This document shows positions 10,584-21,463 of a stretch of 64,000 nucleotides of DNA, piece by piece (within the stretch, counting starts at the first letter, position 1; every line of letters starts with the position of its first letter). The stretch comes from Ectobius pallidus (taxonomy: Eukaryota; Arthropoda; Insecta; Blattodea; Ectobiidae). The position numbers and the translations under genes were made by a program. The notes beneath the pieces were generated by a model. It ran no database searches and was not told where the DNA came from. It worked only from the letters and a program-made list of their open reading frames with translations. The DNA lies in assembly GCA_964059195.1 (NCBI GenBank), contig CAXKWD010000007.1, positions 56,271,620 through 56,335,619 on the forward strand, written 5' to 3'.

Positions 10584-11032
10584 ATATACCGTACACCGTA
10601 CAGTGTATTGCAGTAAGACTACAGCACATCTATTTGACTCAGACTCATTCAAACTAGCATTTATTTGCGAAGCAAGGCTTAAGACGTTCGTTTATGGAAT
10701 ATCTTATAACTACTCTTCAGAAAATCTATTGCGAAAAAGAAATGTTTTAGAACGTACCGTATACTCTTTCTATAATATATTATTCCAAAAAAGACTAAAA
10801 TATTAAATCGTTAACAGCAGTTTTCGAGAAAAATGTGAAAAATGATTTTCTCGTGTAAAATAGCTATAAAATGGTTGGCACTCTACGTGTCGCATCCCCG
10901 AAGGATGTGTAGACTAAATGCAATGGATAAAATATACTCTCATAACAATGAAAGGTTTACAAAACTAGCTTTTAACCTATCCATTCCCGCCTGGATGGCA
11001 AGCAGGGAAGTTGCCAGCAACGCATCCAACAT
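10584..11032. other. Non-coding stretch without recognised features
   Basis: Neither strand shows a known coding motif, RNA or repeat end. The 67- and 78-codon frames here have no recognisable family. Confidence 0.4.
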
Positions 11033-11142
11033 GCAGGCAGGTTTCTTCAGACCTGTATGGGTTGGACTGAACCGTTGAGCTGAATATTAGAGGTCAGTGG
11101 GCTGAACTGAGCCCAGTCCATGCAGGTCTGAATAAGCCTGCG
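11033..11142. repeat. Imperfect inverted repeat (hairpin)
   Basis: Arms of about 40 bp (11033-11072 and 11101-11142) are imperfectly complementary. Both share GCAGG, TTCAGACCTG and a GGACTG core when one is read in reverse complement, with a loop of about 28 bp. RNA from here could fold into a long hairpin. It may also be the relic of a fold-back or MITE element. Confidence 0.6.
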
Positions 11143-11340
11143 ACATTCAATCGTGATTGAAAATAATACTTTTTGCTTTTCTACATTTTGATAGAAGACA
11201 TTAAAGTATGTAGATAAATAAAAGGTGGATAAAGTATTAAAATAATTTTAGCAGCTTTAACGTATTTATTATTTTTATTATTGTTATTGTTATTAAGTGC
11301 CAGTATGGTACTTTATGAGATTGTGTGGGGACAGGAAAAT

Positions 11341-11640
11341 GTCTGTCCGTCCGTCTGTCCGTGTGTCCGTACGTGCGATAACTCAAATACACTTTATCTG
11401 ATTTTAATAAAACTTGGTATACACGTTTATAATGTTCATGGGAAGAAGCCTATTGATATTGGACCAAATCGGTTGACCGGTACCGGAATAAAACCCAAAT
11501 TAGTGTCTATGTTAAAAGCGGGATAACTCAAATATGCTTTATCGGATTTTCATGAAAGTTGGTATACCAATTTATAATGTCTATTGATATTGGACCAAAT
11601 CGGTTGGCCGGTACCGGAATAATGCCCAATTTAGTGCCTT
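11341..11640 (+). repeat. Two direct ~120-bp repeats behind a (GTCC)-rich run
   Basis: A CTGTCCGTCC-type run (11341-11372) is followed by two diverged copies of one unit, about 11377-11510 and 11521-11640. Each runs from GATAACTCAAATA through GGACCAAATCGGTTG and CCGGTACCGGAATAA to an AATTTAGTG-type end. No coding capacity is seen and the family is unknown to me. Confidence 0.7.
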
Positions 11641-11699
11641 TTCTTTGCTACCGAATTTCTTGAAATGTTGACATATTTTAAGAATTTCAAGTTGCAATA

Positions 11700-12640
11700 C
11701 AGTAGTGTGGTTTTATACATGACGTCAGAGGTGGCGCGAAGGTGGATTGGGTGGATTGGGCATAGTTATGACGTCACGGCCTACCACATGATTCAAAACT
11801 GCGCCGCTTCCGGTTCCTATTGCAAATGGCGAACCACACGCGAGATTCAAATTTGGAAATTCCAAATGGCGCTCAATTTAAAAGTGGATAATGGTAGAAG
11901 GCGGGGATTTAAACATTCAAAATGGCGGAAAATTTGGAAATTGTATATTGGTAGAAGGCGGGGGATTTGAATGGCGGACCACGCGCGAGGTACAAAATCA
12001 TAATGGTGGATTGCGGTAAATTTGAAAATTGTATATTTTGGACATTTTTATTTCAAATGTTGGTAGTTCAAGTGGTTGAAGGCGCACGATATGAAATTAT
12101 AATATATACTTAAGGAATCGCGCACAATGTGCATTATCTTAACCTAAGACTTAACCTACTGACAAACACCCAGTCCTGAACCCGGGAAAGGGATTTTTCA
12201 CTACTGAAAAATCCCCGACCCGGCCGGGAATCGAACTCGGGCCGCCGGAGTGGAAGGCAGGCGCGCTACCGACTCACCCACGGCGACGGAAACGCCGATA
12301 TGAAATTGGATATTACAAAATTGTAAATTGGATATTCAAGATGTTGGATGGCGGATGGCTGGGATGACGTAAGCGGTGGCGCTGGAGGGGAGGTGGGGTG
12401 GATATGACGTTACGACCTACCTCAGTGGTGGGTGAAGGTGGTAGGTTTCATGACGTCACGGCCTACGTAATGGTCACATGATTCAATATGGTGGACGAAG
12501 CGCACGATTTGAAATGGTACTTTATAAATTCAAGATGGTGACAATTGCAAATTGTGGAATGTGGGAAATTTAAAATTTCATTTCGAAACAAAAGTTAAAT
12601 TTCGATTTTGACCGCAAGATGTCGATAATTTATAATCTAT
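11700..12640. repeat. Diverged non-coding repeat family (TGACGTCA / 'aaaatggcgg' modules)
   Basis: Modules built from TGACGTCA, CGGCCTACC, CACATGATTC and stretches of the kind CAAATGGCGGACCACGCGCGAG recur here (about 11720, 11770-11990, 12365-12560) and again near 13070, 16870-17060 and 17380-17560. The order and spacing differ between copies. No reading frame, LTR or inverted termini were seen. This is probably one old, fragmented element family that makes up much of 11.7-17.7 kb. A SINE is inserted at about 12121-12297. Confidence 0.55.
12121..12297 (-). mobile_element. tRNA-derived SINE
   Basis: On the minus strand the head contains a tRNA-like A box, TGGGTGAGTCGG (complement of 12269-12280), and a B box, GAGTTCGATTCCC (around 12226-12238), spaced as in RNA polymerase III promoters. 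Downstream comes a non-tRNA body with a short hairpin (GGGGATTTTTCAGTAG...AAAAATCCC). A tRNA gene is unlikely because the head lacks a pairing acceptor stem and is followed by a body. The interruption of the surrounding repeat fits a retroposed copy. Confidence 0.75.
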
Positions 12641-13169
12641 TTCCCTAAAACAACGTTTTTCCATTCATTCATTATATCAATAATTATGGGATACGTCATA
12701 CAATTCTAATAGAATAATTTAACTTAATGATAATAAATACACTTAATGTATATAATAAATACACATACTATTTACCCTTATAACAACACAAATATTCATC
12801 TGCAGAATAGTACGATTCATTACATAGGTAAGCAGTTAATAGAGTCTTGAATTTGGTAAAGTTTTCAATTTCCTTAAGTTTGATAGGTAATTTATTGCAA
12901 GTTGTATTCCATTATGTGTGAGAGAATTTTCAAATAATTTTGTATTTTGACTGATTAAGGCTAAATTCGATTTTCCTCTTGTATTATGAGAATGTCAGTA
13001 GTGTACTTTTCTTCATAGCCCCACCCGTTTGAGTGGGTGGGGCGGTTCAAAGTCCATCTCGTCTTCTGCTGACGTCATCCAATATGGCGGCGCGCTAAAC
13101 CACGTGACCGGAAGTAGGTTTCACATTACATTGTAGTTTCTCACGAAGCGTAAATGCAACGTTGTCAAT

Positions 13170-14130
13170 ATTTGTAGCCTCCAAGTATTTTTATAATTAT
13201 ATTTCGCCTTACAATGATGTCCGTAAAATATCTATTTCTTTAATAGATTAATTTTTCACTATGACCCTGGGATCGACTCAGCCTCTAACAGAATCCTGGG
13301 GAAAAGGTGGTCAGTGCGTAAGGCTGTTAACCTTACCGTACCGAATGTATCAACGTAAACTCCTGGAACACTCTGGGCATCCATAACCTGTATAGGGAAC
13401 ACTTTACCTTATTATTATATTACTTCTTTGCTCACACAACGAATTCCTAAAAGATGCAACGATAGCACATATTTTAAACATATTTTTTATAATTATATTT
13501 CGCCATACAATTTAAATTTCGATTTTGATCTATGTTATCTATTTCTCTAATTCATTAATTTTTCACTATAGCCCTGGGGTCGACTCAGCCTCGATTTGCT
13601 GGTTAGCATATAATATAAATTTTACTTCGTTCCTATGGTAAAGCCGGCCGATGCTTGAGGCTGCTAACCTTAACGTACATATTATTATTATCATATTACT
13701 TCTTTGTTTACACAACGAATTCTAAAAGATATTACGATAGCATATATTTTAAACCTTCAAGTATTTTTTATAATTATATTTCACCATACAATTTTATCCT
13801 TAAGATGTCTATTTCTCTAATACATTAATTTTTCACTATAACCCTGGGATCGACTCAGCCTCTAACAGAATCCTGGGGCAAAGGTGGTCGGTGCGTAAGG
13901 CTGTTAACCCTAACGTACACATTATTATTATTATTATCATTATCATCAACATATTACTTCTTTGTTCACACATAGAATTCTAAGAGATATTACCATAGCA
14001 ATATTTTAAGCCTTCAAATATTTTTATAATTATTTTTCACCATACAATTTAAATTTCGATTTTGACCTAAGATATCTATTTCCCTAAATCATCTTCTTTT
14101 CTGGTCCTGAGATGGACTCAGCCTCAGTCG
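13170..14130 (+). repeat. Degenerate tandem array, ~250-300-bp units
   Basis: Four diverged units follow each other, each with TTTTTATAATTATATTTC(G/A)CC (starts near 13184, 13484, 13766 and 14018) and then a TTCACTATAACCCTGGGATC-GACTCAGCC block (near 13254, 13562, 13834, 14096). Spacing falls from about 300 to 282 to 252 bp. A further partial unit occurs near 15800. No coding sense is visible. Confidence 0.75.
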
Positions 14131-15991
14131 TTAAATAAAATGTTAATCTTCTCGTACTATTGTCTCAAACCCTCGGTCTGTATACGCAAAACTTTGCTAT
14201 ACAACGTAATAAATACATCAGTATTCATAGGCGTTTTGTAATTTATATTAAAAACCTGTAATGAGTTTTATATTCAAGTGTTATATCAACGCAGAACTGT
14301 GCTAGCGTTGTCTCAATGCATAGAGATTTTGATGAGTTAAGCGGAAGTATTTCCAAGTATCAACTCACATTGCATCGAAACGCTAGGTAAGTTTTGGTGA
14401 CACAAGATATTCACATAACACTGTACAAAGATTTAACTTCATTCATTATGCCTTGTATGTTATAACAACGACACTTCATCTGTCCCTATAATATTTAAAT
14501 ACATGTATCAATATATCTTATGTGTTTAATTTATTAATTTTTCTGTATTACCTTTTTATGTCTAGTGCTTTTATTAATTCATTGTTTCATTCCTCGCTTT
14601 GAATAACGTTGTAAGCGGACTTGGTCATAATGTATTATAATAAAAATTCATGTAACAGTCCTGGCGGATGCTTCTGGTGAAAATACAAAAATAGTTTCCG
14701 TCGCAAGGTTAAAAATACTTTTTAGCGAGAGATTTGAAATTATATGTTTCGAATTAATGCGGAATTCTTATTATAGATGTCAGAAAATTCAAAATGGAGT
14801 TTAGTTCAAGATTCAAAATTATGAACAAAAGACATTGTGGTGGATTTGTAATATATTCTTACGAGAGAATTCTGTTAATGCGTTTCATTTCACAGTAGAG
14901 ACCGGAAGTATGTATCATATTACCAAATTCCTCACTTTATTGTCCACGTTTTGTCACGTTACAGGTCATCCTCGCATATTACATTACTTCTTTCTTCATA
15001 TGTGTTATACGAACTGAGACACCATGCTGTGTCAGCATTTTTTCAAAGGCATATCAGACGTATCCTCAAACAAAAGGATAATTTTACAATTTCTTTATTC
15101 ATATGCCTTATGTATATAATTTATTAATCATTATGTGTAATATTATGCTAACCACATGCCCCCAATCCTACTATCTGCCTATGGTAGATGATGCAGAGGT
15201 CGAGTGGTAGGCCAAGTCCCTTCAGGGATGTAGCGCCACGGAGTATGGGAGTTTAGCTGTTCAAATATGCATTACCTACTTTTATGTATGCTGCTTTCAT
15301 TCTCCGTTCTGCGAACGGACTTGGTCAAAATGATTACTTTATAGATATAATAAAAAAAATCAGGTAACAGTCCTGAAGGTTGCTACTATTACAAATGGTA
15401 GAAACTCTAAATAGCTGGTGGTTCGAGTTTTCAAAACTTACATTTTTATTCTATATTTCGACTTTGAATTAAAATTATGTTTTTAGTTTGCAAGAACAAT
15501 ATTAATTTTTACTATGACTCCTTATGGTAAAGGCGTCCGATGCAACCCGCAACGGGGCCCTGGTCCAAACATCATCATGTCTTCCGCTGATATAATTCAA
15601 GATGGAGGCGCGCTAACCACGAATCCACACGAGCCCACACGAGGCCACACGAGACCACCTACGCCACCTTTGGAACATTATCCTATATGTTTTAATTTTT
15701 AATTTGACTTCAGATTTCATCCCACATTTATGCAATTCCATAACAACTATCACTTTTGAAGTTTAGTCCGCATTATGGCTATTTCCCTAAAACAATAATT
15801 TTCACTATAGCTCTGAAGTTGATTCAGACTCGGTCAGAGCGTAAATATGTTAATCTCCTCATACTATTGTCTCATACCCCCGACCTGTATACAGAACACT
15901 TTATGTTATACGTCTTAATAATTACATTATTCATTTGTAATGTTACTATGTTCGCGAATTAGGAAGTATTACTTGGCTTGTGAAACCAGAA
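14131..15991. other. Repeat-rich non-coding stretch
   Basis: Holds scattered pieces of the array modules (the TATAGCTCTGAAGTTGATTC block near 15810) and a TCTTCCGCTGA-ATTCAAGATGG module near 15578 like that at 13065. Nothing else was recognised: no genes, no element termini. Confidence 0.4.
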
Positions 15992-16297
15992 GTTTACGTA
16001 CGCATAATATTATCGCTGGGCCGAAGAATTTCACCCGCTATATGTATGTATGTTGCAGAACGGTACATTTCCTTCTTACATAACATGTTTTTGAAACCCA
16101 GTCAATAATATGCCTGTCATTTTCGATGGTAGCGATGTTCATTGTTTACGTATGCATAATACAATCGCTGGGTCGAAGAATTTCATCCGCTATATGTACG
16201 TATGTTGCAGAATGGTACATTTCCTTCTTACATAACATGTTATTAAAACCCAGTCAATAATATGCCTGTCATTTTCGATGGTAGCGATGTTCATTGT
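15992..16297 (+). repeat. 151-bp tandem duplication
   Basis: Two adjacent copies (about 15992-16145 and 16146-16297) run from TTTACGTA(C/T)GCATAAT to GTAGCGATGTTCATTG. They differ by roughly ten substitutions and one small indel. The shared core includes TCGCTGGG(C/T)CGAAGAATTTC. It is a simple two-copy tandem duplication of a unit I do not recognise. Confidence 0.85.
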
Positions 16298-16379
16298 TTT
16301 GCATTACCTACTAATATGTCGCGATATAACTGCGATTTCGTTCTTATTCATACATATATATTACAATAGTAATAATGAC

Positions 16380-17710
16380 TACCGTTCCGGTACAAAATGG
16401 CATCACGTGGGAGGTTCAAATTTACAAGAGTTTCATTTTTATTCCAAATTTTGACTTTGGATACATTTAGATTTTTTATATTTATTTATTTTCATTTGTG
16501 CACTATGAGTTAAATGTTTATCGTTTTTGCATATAAACAAACCACAAGCGAGACTGAACTTGTTCTAGATAATCCCCACGTCTCGTATTACTTCTTTGTT
16601 CACACGTATTATACGAACTGAGATACGATTCTATAAGAGCAGTTTTCCTTAAGTTTATAACACACGTATCTTTAAACAAAAGGTTAATTTTACAATTTCT
16701 GGTATTCACATGTAAGAAATGATGGATCTGCGCATAATGCTGAATCAGCAAATTCTTTATTTATGACGTCACCAGATATTATATCACTACAGACTTGCTA
16801 GAACATGCCTCGATAGACTTGATCATACTTGTATCAAGGGCTCACGTCCCACATAACAGATGAGTAAGGAATTCTTTATTTATGACGTCACGACCTACCA
16901 CACGACTCAAAATGGCATCGTTTGCTGTTCCTATTACAAATGGCGGACACCGCGCGAGATTCAAATTTTGAAAATTCAAAATCAAGATAGCGGACGACTG
17001 TAAATTATAAATTCATGATGATGGAGAGTGGGAAATTTGAAAATTGTGGCGAAATTCAAAATGGAAGAAGGCTGGAGGTTTTAAATTGTATGTTTAGAAT
17101 TCAACATTTTTTTTAAGTCCGATTTTACATTTATTGTCGATTTTTGGAAATTATCCAAGACTTTAATTTTTAAATTCCTTTTTATATTTCACATTTCGAT
17201 TTTAGATTTTATGTAACATTTGTACATGACTAATATCATAAGTAAAACGTTTGCCTTTATTATACGTAAGCAATTCATAACAGCGACATGGTATTTTCAA
17301 GGTCACGCGTCAGCATATTTCGCTCGCTTACGCGTAGAGTTAAATCCGATGTATGATATATCCAACACCTCGTTTTACAATTATCGCTATAACATCACAG
17401 GCTACGTACATGGTCACATGATACAAGATGCTGGTCCACGCGCGAGATTCAAAATTTAATTTCAGCGGTCAATTTAATATATAAGTTGGCGACAGTGGGA
17501 AATTTGAAAATTATAGTGGAAATTTAAAATGGTGGAAGGCTGGAGGTTTTAAATTATAATTTATGATTTATCATTTTTAAATGCTATTTAGCATTTACTG
17601 TTGGATTTTTGGAATTTATAAAATACTTACATTTATATTTAACATTTCAATTTTAGATTTTGTGTAACATTTCCACAAGACTATCATCATGAGTAAATTG
17701 TTTATTTATT
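16380..17710. repeat. Two diverged ~220-bp repeat copies inside the 'TGACGTCA' family region
   Basis: About 17018-17215 and 17490-17700 are diverged copies. Both carry GTGGGAAATTTGAAAATT, AAGGCTGGAGGTTTTAAATT and end in TAGATTTT(A/G)TGTAACATTT followed by ATCAT...AGTAAA. Further upstream, 16870-16990 holds the TGACGTCACGACCTACC and TGGCGGACACCGCGCGAG modules. The stretch looks like two tandem copies of an old non-coding element. Confidence 0.65.
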
Positions 17711-19002
17711 TATTTATTTTTTGGATGTAAACCTCACAACCGTGACCGGAAGCGTTCGAGGTAATCAGACACGCGTCGATACATCTCAGTGGGAGTCAGG
17801 TGACTTAAGAGTTGCTACACAGCGCGACTACACTTGTGGTGTAGAGACGTTGAGGTCCACTCACAAGAATTTTAAAAAGTACTATGTATAAAGTAAAAAA
17901 TAGTCATGTATTTAGAATGCGAATAAAATAACTAACATAAAGCATTTCTATACATTATTTCTGGCTGTGCGTTTTGCTCCAATATACATCGTTCTCTTGA
18001 AAAGAAAATCGATAACTACTTCAATCATCATAGCAGTAAATATGTATGCACTTAACACAAGTAACATTTTTTACAGGATCTTTATCGTAATTTACAGACC
18101 ACCTAAGCGTTTATACCAGTTGTAATAATGGGTATTGGTTATATTGTCTTAAATTCAAAGTCATTGCATCCGTTAATCAACACTTTAATACTATTTAATT
18201 TTACTCTTTAGGCTATGTTCGCCCTATATATTCCATTTCTACTTCAGTTCTACTGATGAGGCTTCTTTCACCAAGACAGTTATTCACTGCGTCCCATTAT
18301 AACAGCTACTAAGAAACCTTAGAAAAGGATTCTTTGAATCCAGTTCTGATATCTAAATTTCCTTCTCTACCCATTCTTCTCTATGTTTCAACTTGTCATC
18401 TGCAAGCTGGATTTTTTATTTTAGAAACTCATCGGTCACAATTCTAGCATCCAATCTGACGGATGAATCCATTATCATTATTATTATTATTATTACTTTT
18501 ATTGTTACATTCGGGCTTTATGACTTTAAAGGGACATGTCCTACTACCCATCAACTGCTAATTTTTCACTATTTCAGTTCGGTATTAGGTGGCAATATTA
18601 TGGTCTAAGTTGCAAGCATAGCGGTTTTCCAAATACGAGCTTTATACAACTGAATCTTCGGAAATCCTTACAGAGGTCAGTATACACCGTTTTTAAGGTT
18701 TTTATTCAGAAAAATCCGTACACGATTGGTATATAACCACTGCACATCTACAGCGCTGAAGATAGCTCTAAAGACAATATACAGTCTATTTTTCATCCAT
18801 TCATCTTTCTATGTTCTTTTCTTTCCCTTTTCCACTTGAACAATTTCGGTTTACACCTCATTGTAGCATTTATTATTATCAATAACAAGTATCAGAACTC
18901 ATTAAGGTTTAAATTACATTTATTGGTATTAGACAGATACCAATATATTCCTGACGCCACAACATACCTAATGAAGCATTGCGGCCCCTAGGAAGTTATA
19001 TT
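17711..19002. other. Non-coding stretch with an ATT microsatellite
   Basis: Only a short (ATT)n microsatellite at about 18470-18497 was recognised. No credible gene or element end was seen. Confidence 0.45.
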
Positions 19003-19112
19003 TTATTATCTGTTAGACTTCAGGTTTGGTGTAGAAAATTATTAAATTTATTCTTCCTTAACTTTTCTTAGAGTTCTTTATGTTTCATACACGTTGGTAT
19101 TTAAAAAAAATG
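19003..19112 (+). repeat. Dispersed repeat; inverted copy at 47517-47611
   Basis: The segment with ATCTGTTAGACTTCAGGTTT...GTGTAGAAAATTATTAAA, continuing to TTAACTTTTCTTAGAG and CATACAC, recurs in reverse complement at 47517-47611. In both places it lies beside copies of the 21-kb repeat, so it is probably part of the same larger element. Confidence 0.75.
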
Positions 19113-19139
19113 TTTGTTAATGTACAAGATGGTATTTTC

Positions 19140-19440
19140 TATTATACAGATTTCGCTGAGACAAAGAACCAGAACAATACCATTATAATCATATCTGAAT
19201 CAGGATTTGGAAGTTATACATTTTATAAAGAGAAACTACAGTAAACAGGTGGCATGATTTGGAGACTCTAAAATTTCATAGATCATCACTAAGAATATTC
19301 TATCTAACTAGGACTTGTACTATGGAAAATGTTAAACATGTATATTTGTATAACTTTTCTTTCTACTGTAGCCCTAAACTATTATTCATGAACCAACTTA
19401 TAGTGTAGAGCATATTATATCACAACTTTACATGCAGAAT
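19140..19440 (+). repeat. Extra direct copy of the palindrome-arm module
   Basis: This ~300-bp module matches 19875-20170 in the same direction (shared ATCATATCTG, GGAAGTTATACATTTTATAA, CATCACTAAGAAT, AACTTATAGTGTA). It also matches 20385-20665 in reverse. So the module exists three times, one copy standing outside the palindrome. Confidence 0.8.
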
Positions 19441-19504
19441 TAATATTCATTACATAAATTGATTTACATGTTTCACGCTTTTTTATTTGGCGGTTACTCC
19501 TTGT

Positions 19505-19860
19505 TCTCGGTCTAGGTCTCGTCTCGTCTCGTCTCGTCTCGTCTCGTCTCGTCTCGTCTCGGTCTCAGCCTCGGCCTCGGCCTCGGTCTCGGTCTCGGTC
19601 TCGGTCTCGGGCTCGGTCTTTTTCTAGGTCTATTTCTCTGTCTATTTCTTGTTCTCGGTCTACTTCTTGGTTTATTTCTCGGTCCTCTTCTCGTTCTCGG
19701 TCTTCTTTTCGGTTTATTTCCCGGTCTACTTCTAGTTCTCGGTCTATTTCCTGGTCTACTTCTCGTTCTCGGTCTACTTCTCGGTCTATTTCTCGGTCTA
19801 CTTCACGTTCTAGGTATATTTCTCTGTCTACTTCTCGTCTCGGTCAACTTCTCGGTATCA
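19505..19860 (+). repeat. GTCTC / GGTCTC-derived satellite
   Basis: About nine perfect GTCTC pentamers are followed by GGTCTC hexamers and then by degenerate units of the type TCGGTCTA(C/T)TTCT. The inverse of the degenerate part forms the other palindrome arm at 20695-20965. Open frames rich in Arg-Ser or Leu over the array are translation artefacts. Confidence 0.85.
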
Positions 19861-20171
19861 TTCTTGTAGGATTTTTGTTATGTATTTACCACAAGAACAA
19901 GAACAACACCATCACCATTATAGTCATATCTGCTTCAAGATTTGGAAGGAAGTTATACATTTTATAACGAGAAACTATAGAAAACAGATGCTTTAGGTTA
20001 TCAGACTCTAAAAATTCGAAAGTCATCACTAAGAATGCTCTATCTGACTAAGACTTGTACGAATTTAAAATGAAAAATATGTACATTTGTGTAACTTTTC
20101 TTTTTATTATATCCCTCATCCATTATTCATAACACAACTTATAGTGTAAGATATATTATATCACAGCTTTT

Positions 20172-20375
20172 TTAGGATGGGTTAGGTTGTTAAAGGTTAG
20201 GTTAGTTTAGGTTAGCAGGATCTGAAAATTTTAAAATTATTTCTAAAAACATTGACAAAATGTGCTAAGGAACTCAGCGTTTTCAGCAATGTAGAAATAA
20301 TTTTAATCTTTTTAGATCCAGCTAACCTAAACTAACATAACCTAACCTAACCTTTCCTAACCTAACCTAGCCTAA
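20172..20375. repeat. Palindrome centre with TTAGG-like runs
   Basis: GGTTAGGTTAG-type sequence on the left (about 20175-20215) and CCTAACCTAAC-type sequence on the right (about 20330-20370) are the arthropod telomere repeat TTAGG in opposite orientations. Between them GGATCTGAAAATTTTAAAATTATTTCT pairs imperfectly with AGAAATAATTTTAATCTTTTTAGATCC. The runs are short and impure, so this is interstitial sequence and not a telomere. Confidence 0.7.
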
Positions 20376-20990
20376 TAAACCTGTGATAATTATATCTTAC
20401 ACTATAAGTTGGGTTATGAATAATGGACGAGGGACATAATAAAAAGAAAAGTTACACAAATGTACATATTTTTCATTTTCCATACGTACAAGTCCTAGTC
20501 AGATAGAATATTCTTAGTGATGACCTATGAATTTTTAAAGCCTGATAACCTGAGCCACCTGTTTTCTATAGTTTCTCGTTGTAAAATATATCACTTCCTT
20601 CCAAATCCTGAAGCAGATATGACTATAATGGTGATGGTGTTGTTCTTGTTCTTGTGGTAAATACGCAAAACCAATCCTACAAAATGATACCGAGAAGTGG
20701 ACCGAGAACGAAAAGTAGACTGAGAAATAATCCTAGAACGAGAAGTAGACTGAGAAATAGACCGAGAACGAGAAGTAGATAGAGAATTAGACCGAGAAAT
20801 AGACCGAGAAGTAGACAAAGAACGAGAAGTAGACCGAAAAATAGACCGAAAGGTAGACCGAGAAATAAACCGAGAAGTAGACCGAGAACAAGAAGTAGAC
20901 AGACAAATAGACCTAGAAAAAGACCGAGAACGAGACGAGACGAGACAAGACGAGACCTAGACCGAGAACAAGGAGTAACCACCTAATAAA

Positions 20991-21314
20991 AAATACTCAC
21001 ACGGCGTAACTAGTTTTGTATGTTTCGATGCATGTGTGTAGTTAATTATGGAAATCGCGATAGCTGAGGCATCAGTCGCGAAGTATTACTGTTATCTCCC
21101 TCGACACGTCTATGCCGGGAGCGACATAAGGTTGGAATGAATTTTAGTAACTGACTTTCTTCGCGGGACTGTGATGCTTTACTTCTATTGGCGTTCTTGT
21201 TACGTATTACTTTCTTATTGGTTCAGCTAACTCGCGCCTCGCTATATGAAATAATTACGTTATGTTTTGAACATATCGGTTAGTTTTACCGTTACCCTTT
21301 GAATTTATGCTGAC

Positions 21315-21346
<32 letters not shown>

Positions 21347-21463
21347 TTCTAATTGAATTCAAATATCGAAAGACAATAATAATAATAATTTAAGTACTTT
21401 TGTATAAATATTAATTACTCATTCTTTCATGATAATTGAGATGGGTGGAATAGTTACAGCTTC
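20991..21463 (+). repeat. Dispersed ~470-bp repeat, copy 1
   Basis: Begins ATACTCACACGGCGTAACT and includes GAGGCATCAGTCGCGAAGTA, a TATATGAAATAATTACG stretch and an (ATA)n microsatellite (21317-21345). A second copy, split by an insertion, lies at 45334-45375 plus 47067-47496 and is nearly identical apart from microsatellite length. No coding potential is seen. The CGCTATATGA context could be a TATA-type promoter as in an LTR, but that is a guess. Confidence 0.85.

Larger units (their letters stand above)
19479..20992. repeat. Large imperfect palindrome (fold-back element)
   Basis: The outer ends are inverted copies: left TTTTTTATTTGGCGGTTACTCC, right GGAGTAACCACCTAATAAAAAA. Arms of about 740 bp continue inward: a GTCTC/GGTCTA-rich segment (left 19500-19860, right 20695-20965), then the 300-bp module (19875-20170 versus 20385-20665) and TTAGG-like runs flanking the centre near 20270-20290. 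No transposase is seen. This is either a fold-back transposon or an inverted duplication of a microsatellite-rich repeat. Confidence 0.8.

Noticed and set aside
12226..12280. tRNA gene
   Set aside because: A and B boxes are present, but no acceptor or anticodon stem pairing was found and a SINE body follows.
20175..20370. True telomere
   Set aside because: The TTAGG-like runs are short, impure and in both orientations.
20591..20982. Two overlapping minus-strand open frames, one Arg-Ser-rich and one Leu-Gly-rich
   Set aside because: They are translations of the GTCTC-derived satellite in two frames. Low complexity explains the open frames.
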